This document shows positions 10,965-22,900 of a stretch of DNA of 64,000 nucleotides, piece after piece (position 1 is the first letter of the stretch; each line of letters starts with the position of its first letter). The notes beneath the pieces were generated by a model. That model searched no databases. It had not been told where the DNA came from and worked only from the letters and a program-made list of their open reading frames with translations. Source of the DNA: Lytechinus variegatus (Eukaryota; Echinodermata; Echinoidea; Temnopleuroida; Toxopneustidae); contig NC_054756.1 in assembly GCF_018143015.1 (NCBI RefSeq), forward strand, positions 21,137,298-21,201,297. Reading direction: 5' to 3'. Both the position numbers and the translations under genes were made by a program.

Positions 10965-13900
10965 ATGGAGGAAGATTTCACTTGTATTTCCTGTAAACAG
11001 TTGGCTCTGCCGGGAGGAGAAGTGCAAGAAGGGAATCTTCACATTATAATAGAAGATGGAAAAATAACTGGTATGTGTTTTATTCTCGAAATACTGCCTA
11101 AAAGTATCTTTATTCAATATTGACCACGTAAACACTTGCAGTTGCAGAATTTAAATTCGTGTGCCCACCTATTCAACTTCGTGTAAGCTCCTCGTAGTTG
11201 TCCTGTGCAGATCTACTGTATGCAGTATGATGCACTCATTCAATGAACAAGGTTATAATATAACCTTGTTCTCAGTTATATAGATAAGGGTGGCAATGTT
11301 TGGCCTATTTTCTCTTTTTCTTTTGGGCAAATGCTTGATTTTTTTACACTGACAGTTTCCATTACACCTATTATTCATACAACTTGGCTCTTATTTAAAT
11401 TTGATTCATTAAATCGTTTTTTTTCCTAATTAAAAATAGAGATCAAAAAATGAAAATTTTCTTGCCATATTACTTTCCACCAATAGAGGGTGTATAAAAA
11501 AATATGCCCAAAATTCAAGTTTTGGAGCACTCTGGTGAATACAAAAAATATTTCCAAGTTACTAAATGAAAATTAAATTGCAACTGTACGGAAATTAGTA
11601 ATTTTGGTCACAAAAGTGATATTTTAATGATTTTTTAAAGTGTGTGTTCTGTACAACATTGGCATACCATAGTCCTACCTGTAGATTCCCCACAGGCAGG
11701 GTGGTAGCAGTGAACAAGTGGTGTCTGCCACTCATTCAATGAACAAGGTTATAATATAACCTTGTTCTCAGTTATATCTCCATGTGTGGCAAAATAAGGG
11801 TGGCAATTTTTGGCTTATTTTTTGTCTTTTTCTTTGGGGAAATGCTTGATTTTTTTACACTGACAGTTTCCATTACATCTATTATTCATACAACTTGGCT
11901 CTTATTTAAATTTGATTCTTTAAATCCTTTTTTTCTTAATTAAAAATAGAGATCAAAAAATGAAAATTTTCTTGCCATATTACTTTCCACCAATAGAGGG
12001 CGTACACAAATATATGCCCAAAATTCAAGTTTTTGAGCGCTCTGGTGAATGAAAAAATAATTCCAAGTTACTAAATGAAAATTAAATTGCAACTGTACGG
12101 AAATTAGTAATTTTGGTCACAAAAGTGATATTTTAATGATTTTTTAAAGTGTGTGTTCTGTACAACATTGGCATACCATAGTCCTACCTGTAGATTCCCC
12201 ACACAGGCAGGGTGGTAGCAGTGAACAAGTGGTGTCTGCTGGGTGCTTGGTGTGTATGAATTAAACAAAGTTAATGGGCAGAGATATAGAATTTTGAGAG
12301 TGAAGGTAAATAAGTCTTTAATAAAGCACAGAGTAAATGTCATTGGTCTTGGTTTTATAGTGATAAAAGTTTTTGTTCAGAGAGAATCCTTCATTGTAGT
12401 GATTTAATGGCATGGGTTTGAATCCTGAGCTATTTTTTATATCTTTTTTTAAATTATAAATTGACATTTTTTTCGCTTTGTTTAACAAATGGATCTCAAT
12501 ACAGAATTTAAACAATAAAATCAAGAAATTAAAGTTGTTCACTTGGTGCAGAATATTTAATGGCATCTGGAAATAACCACTTTGGTTGAAAGCAAATCAA
12601 ATTTTGAAAAAAAAATGATTACAGAAAGGCAGAATGATGATAAGGCCTCATTTACAGATATTTGTTGATCTATAGTAGAATTCTGTTTGGCAGTCTTAGT
12701 CTAACTTGTGAAATAATGTGTTGTATCTGTGCTGAGCAATGTCCTTGGAAAAATTATGCATAGAGGAGAGACAATCTTGGTGATATGGTGCCAACATTGT
12801 GAGTGAAGATGCCACATGTGTTTACATATTGGCCCAAAATTCACAATAGTGGTTTCAGTAATACTTTGGTTATTTGGTATAAAACCATGGACAATGCAGA
12901 TTTCTAAGATTCCTGTGCTTCATTCAAGCATGAATTTATAATGCCCTTGCTGAAAACACTCTTTTATTGTTGGATTTTTCTTAGTGCATACGGTGAAACA
13001 AGTATCATTATTTACAGAAAATCTTCATCTATAATCCATGGTTTTGTCCCTTTAAAATCAGAAACACCTAAAATTCTGGCCGTTATTACATTTATGTTTT
13101 TTTTCCTTGTCAGCGATCTTGGATCAAGAAACAGACTTTGTGAAAGGAGCTGTAGATAGACATTATGCTGAGATTGTTACTCCTGGATTTATTGATATTC
13201 ATCACCATGGATTAGGTAGGTTAATTTCTGATCATGTTTAAAAGATCATTGATCTCTCTCTTTAGTACCAAGTAGCCAGAGGCTGGGGGGGGGGTTGACT
13301 GAACCAACTTGAATTTTCCAAAGCAAGAAAAGATAGGGAGGAAAATGTTTTTCTTGGACGAAATGCCCAACAATTTTGACACATGACCTTTTCATTTTTT
13401 TTACATATATATATTTTTTTGCTTTTCATTTTTGTCTAATAACACTTTTTTTTGCTTGTCAAATTGCCAAAGAAGAGAAGGAATCAAACCCCGTAATTGA
13501 TAATCTTGGCTATGGGGCTGAGCACAGAGTAAAATATTTTACAATTATGTTTAATTTCAATGAGATGGCAATTATACAGTTTTCACTTTCCAGACCAGCC
13601 CCCCCCCCCACCAATAATTATAATAAAAATAGCACAAAAAGGGTTGATACATTATGCTATCTAGATGTATTGAAGGAGTAGCTCATCCTGACATAAGCTG
13701 GTTCGGATAAAGAAAATATCAGGTAACAACTATTCATAATGTTGTGACAAAAATTCAGAATTTTTTTTACATATTTTTCAATTTTTGATGTCACTTGTTA
13801 GCATTTGCCTCTTATGTTATATACCGGTGTTATGAATGCTCAATTTTGGTTACTTGTGACAACGCAAATTAAAACTTTAGCAATCCATAACTTTGTTATT

Positions 13901-16900
13901 TGATACCTGTTTACTTCTCCAAGAACGTTAAAACAGGATTGACCCCTCATTTAATATGTTATTGCTATAATGTAACATATTTTGTTTAAAAAATTTTTAT
14001 ATGTATCTTGGCAATAAAAAAACGTGCAATAAATAACAATCCATTTGCAAACTTCTACTGGTATTATTTTTTTTATTTTACCTATATACAGGTGGAGCTG
14101 ATGATCTTTTGATGTTCTGGCAACATCCTGGTTAGCATTTTCATTAATTATTTTCCTGTAATTTAAATAGGTTTGTTCTTATTTCAAAGGTGCACGATCC
14201 CCATATTCAAGAGGTTGCTGCGGCACTAGCCTGCCTGGCGCTAGCTGCACATTGACACCAACATTACGCAGATGTCACGTTCCAAATGCCCAAAATCTGG
14301 CGATTCTTAGCTCACGTACGCTTCGGCTGCTGATTGAAGATCTTGCCAGGTTTGCTCCGCCTTCTCCAGTGTGAAGTGACTTCAGTAGATGTTTGTACCA
14401 CTGCCGATTTAGCCAAAAGCAGCGTAGCATATTGTTACTGTGCATGACTGCACTTGCTGCGCGAAGGGCTGATGATTGATGTCGGTGATCTTTGTAATGA
14501 AGATGTTGGTGAGTACAAAAACATCTAGCAGCGCCAGGGATCTTGCACCTCTAAAATAGATAGTGTAAGACAAAAGTAAAGCTTGTAAAGTGAGAAAAGA
14601 TTGTGTAAATGTAATACTGGCTGTATGAATCCATGTAAGAAGTGTTTTTTTTTCTAATTAGATTATTTGACTTCACCTGTTTTAAAGAGGGGATCTTCAT
14701 ATAGCAATGATTGGAAGACCTAGAAAACAATTTGGGTTGAACCATAGAAGGAGCTTTGAAAACAACTGGTATCCTTAACCCTAAGTTGCTTTGGTAAATT
14801 TCACTTAATTCATATATTTCTATTTTATATTAATTAATTATGCTAATTTATTCATGAAATCATACTTTTTAGTCTGATTCACTACATAAAGCTCCTCGAA
14901 TGCTATTTTTTGTGAAAATATTCTTTAAAGCATTCCTAACAATTGTGAATGAAAAAAGTTTGGTACCAAGACCAATTTCTTATGTATTTTATTGTTTTTT
15001 CAATTTCTTATGTATTTCCTTGGTTTTTTTTACTTTTGTTTTTTATTGTTTTTTGATGAAAATCGTTCCAGACTTAATTGTGATCATAAACAAGGCAAAT
15101 TAATTTTGATCTGTAACAGTTTGATCTGTAACAGTAGAAATAATGATACATTAATGAATTTTGGCTAAATGCACAATTTGCATTGGATTTGTACATTATG
15201 CCCCCCCCCCCCCCCCCCCCCCCCCGGAGAATTAGGGTTAAGATGATTCACAATGAGAAAAAAAAATGGTCTGCCTCTTTTAATAATAATAATAATTGTA
15301 AATTTATATTGCGCAATTTGTATTTGGATACTCAACAGCACATTACAATACATAACAGATAAGCAGAAAAACAATTATTAACAGGATACGCAAACATTTT
15401 AAAAGTAAAATTAAGTTCGCTAAATTAATCGAAGAAAAATAAGTAAAGATTAATTATTTCTACAAAATACATAACCAAAAACATGAAAAAGTGACTTCTT
15501 TATTAAAAACTCTCTTGAAAGAGGTGGGATTTCAGTTTGGTTTTAAATAAGTTGACAGAGGATGCATTTCTTATTGAGGAAGGGAGACTATTCCAGAGTT
15601 TGGGTGCAGCACTGATAAAGGCAAGGTCACCTAGTGTGATATTTGTTTTATATGGTGGGAGACTGAGGAGCATTGTGTCATGGGAACTACGAAGCCTGTA
15701 AGACTGGGTGGGTGGTTTTAATTTAAGGAGTTCACTGAGATAGGTGGGGGCCATGTCATGTAGTATCTTATATGTTAGGAGCATTATTTTGAATTTGATT
15801 CGCTGTAGATCGTTGAGTAGGGGCCTTACATGGGAAAATTTAGGGGAATTACAAATGAGTCTGGCACTTGCATTTTGAACATGCTGTAATTTGTTTATCT
15901 GAGAATCTGGTAAGCCAAAAAGTAGTCCATTACAATAATCCAACTTGCTTGTTACAAATGCATGGACCAGTGTACATGTGCTGCTTAAATATTTTCGGAT
16001 ATGACGTAAGTTGTAGAGATGATAGAAGGCAGTTAGATACCATAGATAGGGTAATGAAGTGACAGACCCCACACAGATAGATTCTAAAATGTTGATGAAT
16101 AAAAATGCACTTGTATTCTCCCCCATCTTTTTTTAATAGCACATTATTAGCTTAAGATATAAGTTTTAGTAGATTCAACATCAACAAAGTATTTCAGTTG
16201 TGGGAACCTGTTGCAGAATTAGGATCAGAAATGTATACACATACCTTTAAAGATGATTATTTTGTGTGATTATGTCGATTCAATTCAGTGATATGTCAAC
16301 ACGCCATCCAAGATCGTACATGTAGCTGCACACATCACATATATTATATTCAACATTTAGATTTCAACGTCACCTCAAGGAATATAACTGCACTGTATTG
16401 TAAACGGCTGTGGTGCATTCACTGAGGTGACGTCACTTGCTTCTTTAAAGTTGCGAAATTGGGTAGTTTGCTTGATGTACACACTAGTGTGTACGTGTCA
16501 GTTGCATGAATTACCAGGCACGATATTCTCCCGATTTAAATCAGAATTCCGATTTTTCAATAATTCTCCCGATTTAAATCAGAATTCTGATTTTTCAATA
16601 ATTTTTTTCCCAATTTGTTTTTTTATTAATTTTTTTGGGGGGGATTTTTTTTTTATTTTCATTATTTTTTTAATGTGAAATCCTTTGCCCAAAAACATTC
16701 TCATGTTGTTTTTTACTGCTTTTTTAAAGTCAAATGATCAAACTATCATGCAGACTCACCTTGAAAAATCACTTTCGATTTCTGTACTATGCAAGAGCTT
16801 GTAACCCTGACCAGGGCTTCTCTGACTTTAGCGGTGACTTAGGGACCCTTGGCTATTTTCTGATTTTTTTCAGACTGGAATATCATGCCTAAGTACACGC

Positions 16901-19900
16901 TTGCTGTATTTATCTATTATGACATAGATCTGAGCTGCAGCAAGAATAGCAAGTTTATCATAAAGCCATATCATAAATGCTGACTCTGTTGTCAAAAATA
17001 TAACTCTGTTGGGGAAATGAAAATCAAAATGTTACATTTCTTGTTGTTTTCACTTTGGCTTAAACATTTGAATTGAACATCGGATGTTAAGTGATGCAAA
17101 TTTTTCTCATTCATCCAGTCTTGTTCGAATGTAGAGACATGAAATTTCTTTAAAATGGAAATAGATTCCAAGCCATCTCTTGCATTCGCATACTGGACAA
17201 TAGTCCATTGCTCACAGACTCAGCTCATTCTCAGACATTACAATGGTTTTCCTTTTAACAGGTACTAATTCACCCAGTCAATCCCATTAATTATTGGCAA
17301 GACATTGCAACAGTGAGTTGCATTTCCAGTTTGTTTTTTGGGCCTGAAGTATTTACTTTTGAACAATGTTCATTAAGTTAAAGGTAGATGCATTTAGTAT
17401 ATTCCTAACCTTTCCCCATTCCTGCTTTTGACATTCCTTCTCCCTCTGTATACTTTACTTTCTGCATCCCCTTTCCAATATTATACATTAGTATACTTTG
17501 TTATTTTTTTCTTTTTTTTACCGTTTGCTTGTTTGTTTACTGAAGGTTTACTCTGTACAAATTCATGTAATTCAGCCTTTGGCTGCTAATTGAATTTTTA
17601 TAACAATATATACCATTTATCTATCAATCTATCTATTATGGAAAAAAAACAAAAGAGTTCAACAAACCACAAATATCTCACATAACGTGTTAAACAATTG
17701 ACTTTTATTTCTCCTCATTCTCCTTGCATCTATGGTGGCCAGAGTATACCCAGCAGAGATTGCCAAAGTACGGTGTGACATCCTTCCTAGCATCTACTGT
17801 CTTTCCGGAGGACTTAGAGGGTGGCAAAGTCTTTGAAACACTCAGAATTCTGGAGGGTATCGTTGGCAAGACGGATCGAGGATCAACATGTGAAGGCATT
17901 CATGCAGAGGTAGAGAATGATTGTTTGGAAATCTACTACATTATGATGACATTAATAGCAGAGATTCCAACTGTATATTTTTTGGTATATGGGTTCCTAT
18001 TGTTTGTTATTTGTCTTTGTCTCACCTGTATAGCAAAGCAAGACTATAGGTATAGCTTTCCGATGATGACAGTGTCGTCAATATTGACATCCTATCATCA
18101 TTCACAAAATAACTAATCATTTTCTATTTGAAATATAATTGATGTAAAGAGCCAGAAGCACTGCCATCATCAACATTGTCAGTTCCACTTACCATTAGTA
18201 ATAGTATAACTCTTCAACTCTGTCTGTATGGCTATCTCTCTCTCTTTCTCTGTCCCTCCCTCCATCAACCCCCCTGTATCTCTTTCTATCTCTCTCATTC
18301 GGTGATTTCAAGTTCAGTGTTGACCTTTTGGTGTTGGTGTTAGGTCAATACATGAGTATAACACCAAATATAAAATGAAGATGGTCCTGAAAAGTAATTC
18401 ACTCGTTCTTGAGGTTTCCATAATGTGATCTGGATCAGTTTTACAAACTCGGAATAGATTTTGGAGCTGGGGGAAGCAATCCATATTCCAACACCAATGG
18501 CAACACCAGATTTGAAATCACCCATTCTGTCTCTCAGGGTCCTATAGTCAATGATTTTGGTGGCCTACCCCCTGGTGATCAAAGGATGTCTATAGATCAG
18601 TTCACCCATCTTCTTGATGCCATGCCTAGCTGTAAGATGATGACCATCAGCCCTCACGTAGATGCTCAGGACGACTACCAAAGAACAAAGATTCTCCTCC
18701 AAAGGTTAGAACCTGGGTCATGGGCGACAGAGGTTTTTGATCAATCACTATATGTCAATGGCCAATCAAGATCATTGTTGCATAGGCATGCAGTTCAAAA
18801 TGCAGACGAGGAACCTATCAGAATTGTTCTTTCATATTAAATCTTGCAATCTATTGGTTAGCTTTCTGATACAGGGCCCTGGCCTTGGTTTTCTTTTTCA
18901 CATTGTTGCGTAATATTTTGTAAAGAAACACTGTTGTTTTCTGTTGTGAAGATACACCCGGGGAATTATTTTACCTCTCAACTTTGGTCAGCATTTCAGG
19001 GTGTAAGAAGAAAAGCTTTCAACTATGTTCTGGATAGTTCTATGTAAAAGATTGCTACCCGAAAGAAATTTTGTGTAGCAGGCATAAAAAATATGTGGAG
19101 CAAATTGCGATGATACCAGGAAAAGTGATCCAACGATATATCATATTTTCTATCTCTTGTACCAGGATCTACTTTCACTGTGAGAAACATGTTTAAGCCA
19201 TTGCAAGATAAATCTATATATGTAAAACTGTTTTCATTGACCAATGTACTGTATTACCTTATATTTTGTATGTTTTGCTTGTATTCCTCAAAACGTTTTA
19301 CTTTTTAATCTTGTATTTGCAGAGGTATTGTTCCTGCTCTTGGCCATGACAGGGTAGCGAAAGAAGCTGAAATCCTTGGTGCTTTGAAATTAGACACATC
19401 TCAACAATTCCATATCACTCATCTCCTTAATGTATGCAATTTCCATCACAGGTAAATTATGAATTATGCATATTTTTCATCATCTACATCCCATTACTAT
19501 TTTAGCCATTCTGAATTTCACATGCTTTTTAAATATATATTTGATAGATATGTGTAGGTAATACTAATATTAGATACTGAGCATTAGAAGACATACCATG
19601 GCTGAAGTTCTTTCTCAGTATTATATTCATGCAGCGCCGTACCCAGGATTTTCCAAAAGGGAGCAAATTTTTTGGAGGATATTTCGTCCTCAAAAAAATT
19701 TGACAAGCATAAAAAACAAAAAAAAAGGTCTTCAACCACAAAGGATTTCGTACAAGAAAAAAAATTGACAAAAATAAAAAAATAAAGGTCTTCAACCGCA
19801 AATATAGGACATTTCGTACCAGGATAAAAATTGACAAGCAAAGAAACAAAAAAGGTCTTCAACCACAAATAAAGGATTTCGTACCAGAAAAAAATTTGCT

Positions 19901-22900
19901 AGCGGAAAATAAAAAATAAAGGTCTTCAACCGCAAATAAAGGACATTTCGTACCAGGATAAAAATTGACAAGCAAAAAAACAAAAAAAAGGTATTCAAAC
20001 GCACATAAAGGATTTCGTACCAGAAAAAAAAATTGACAAGCAAAAATAATGTTATCCACCGCAAGTAAAAGACATTTCGTACCAGGATAAAAATTGACAA
20101 GCAAAAAAAGGCCTTCAACCGCAAATAAAGGATATTATTTCATACCAGGATAAAATTTTAAAAAACAAAATTAAAAAAAAGGTCTTCAAGTTCACAAGAG
20201 TGGCACACATCGGTTTTCTTTGCACTTGAACATTACAAATTTTAAATTTTGCTTCTCAAAAGGGGGGAGGGTACGTCCCCTGGATCAGGTGTGACTCGTC
20301 AGGGGGGGCCGTCTGCTCCCCCTGCCCCCCGCCCCTTGGGTATGCTAGTGTATTCATGTACTAGGAGTGTGAAAATACATGCTGTTTTCAAATCATATTG
20401 AAAAAAGAATGACTATTTCATATTTGCATGAAAATATGCGCCTTGTGAATGAATTGTCTTTTTTGGGGGGGGGGATGAGGTGGGGTTAATAATGTGCCCA
20501 ATATATAACGCGGTGTTGGCTCAGTCGGTAACTTGTCTGTCCGTCGAACCAAAGACACATAACTCCACAACCGGAAGTTGCTTTTAAACCAAACTTGGAT
20601 GGTAGATGGACTTGGGGGACCTGCATGTTATGCTGCAGTCTGAGGTCACATGGTAAGGTCAAAGGTCATTTTCAGGTCAACGTTAAAGTTTACATGCAGG
20701 TCAACGTTAATATTACATGCAAGACTTTTATGACACCTAATTCACTTTTCCACCAAACTTGGATGGTAGATCATCAAGATGGACGTGCATATTATGCTGC
20801 CGTTGGAGGTCACATGGTAAGGTCAAAGGTAATTTTCAGGTCAACGTTAAAGTTTACATGCAAGACTCTCTTATGACACCTAACTCCGCAACCGTAAGTC
20901 ACTTTTCAACTAAACTTGGGTGGTAGATGGATTTGGGGGACGTGCATCTTATGCTGCAGTTGGAGGTCACATGGTAAGGTCAAAGGTCATTTTTAGGTCA
21001 ACTTTAAAGTTTACATGCAAGACTCGCTTATGACAAGTGTTATTCCATCCCAGTCATTTCACAATGAAGTTTCGAGACAATTCTGCTGCGTGCTCTCGCA
21101 AATCACGATATTTCTGGTTATTTTCATAAGTGGGCGAGGCACAAAATTGCTTTTGCCTTGTTTTAATTAGGTTATTCTAATTAGCTTTTCGCATATTTTA
21201 TTTTTTAATGACAGAAATCCCAGTCTTGTCAATTTTGGACTGACAGATCGCTTTCCTATGTTGCCTGGGTACCATCATCTAGCCCCGCCCACAATTGAAA
21301 TCATAGGTGACCTCTGTCATGTGTGAGTATTCCTATATTGTGTTACAGTCATTCCATGTTAAATATTATGTTATCAGGTGTCGTAGAGTCCATTTCAATC
21401 CCCATTGATATTGATGAAATGTGGGGGGGGGGAACTTGGACAAAATTTTAAAGCCATATCTATGACCCCTAAGAGGGAGTATGCATGTCAGGTTGAATCA
21501 TTATCAGAGTCTTAATGATAATATCAAGTTATTATACTTGCTTATAAAGTCCAAGTACATACATGCACTTGATCAGAAGCATGAGCATGAATACATGACG
21601 TTATAATAATAATAATAGGCATTTATATAGCGCCATCTATCTAGAAATATTCTATTCCGAGGCACGTTGTAATTATTATTACCCCGGCTTTAGCTCAAGC
21701 TGCCTTTCAGCGCTCATGCATTCAAGGAATTAATCCTGCCAGGTACCCATTCACCTCACCTGGGTCGAGTGCAGCACAATGTGGATAAATTTCTTGCTGA
21801 ATGAAATTACGCCATGGCTGGGATTCGAGCCCTCGACCCTCTGTTTCAAAGTCAGAAGACTTATCCACTGGGCCACAATGCTCCAATAATTAATCGGGGG
21901 ATGAACAATAGTTCATCCCCCATGCTTAAAAGTCATCGGTATCAAATTGATTTCTTACCTCAATATAGGACTATTATTTCATTACTGTTTTGTCTTAATC
22001 CCCTAGACATTATTTTTGCTATTTTCTTACTTCCTTTCCAGGCATCCACTTGCTGTTTCTAATGTACTAAGTGCAAGACATTACAGTCAGATTGCATTCA
22101 TTTCAGACTGCACTGCTGAAGCAATCCCTAATATGAAGATGTCATATAGTAATAGAGATAGTAAGTATGTCTACCAGCAAGCCAAACTAAAATGGGCTCC
22201 CAAGTCCTAAATCTAGGGAAATCTATTCATGGGAGATATGTCTGCTTTCAGTAAGCTCAGCTTGAGGTATATGTTTCAGATGTAAATGTTTCAGATGTAA
22301 ATGTTTCAGATTTAAAATGTATGTGGAAGTATTGAATTAAATAGTAGTTCCCAAAGAACACCAAACTTCAGTTGGTGAAATTTTTGTCAGCAAGTGTGAA
22401 AGAACAATGTTGATTGGGTCCTGGTCAGTGTTTTTAGCAACTATCATCTTGATTGGCTATTGTCAACAACTGGTTTGTATGAAATCTTGTATTACCAAGT
22501 CCAGGGATTCATTCCATCAAATTTTAGCTGTCAGATCTGACCACTGTCCTAGGTTTTGATTGGTCAAGAGACATGCTTATCTGACTATTAGTACTGTTGG
22601 ATGACAGTTTGTCAGTGCTGACAACTGTCATGAAATTATCCACTGATGATGTCGTAACAAGGGGGCATTTTATGAAGAGTTAGTGCCTCTCACTAAACAG
22701 ATTTTATAAGCTACTGAAAATCCTTATGTCTGATTGGCTGAGAGCAAATTAGACCATGAAAATCACTTTCTGAAGCCCAGCACACACTATGCGACATGAT
22801 TGCACCAAGATTCGATTGCCACAAGTTGCCAATCTTGTCTCAGTGCAATCGCATCACAGGCCATTGCAACAGCTCTGCCTCTCATGGCGCCTCTTTTGTA

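Noticed and set aside
19529-20124. Phe/Leu-rich minus-strand frames resembling membrane proteins
   Set aside because: They are translations of the internal minisatellite of the hAT-like element; the periodic protein pattern follows the 65-bp DNA monomer.
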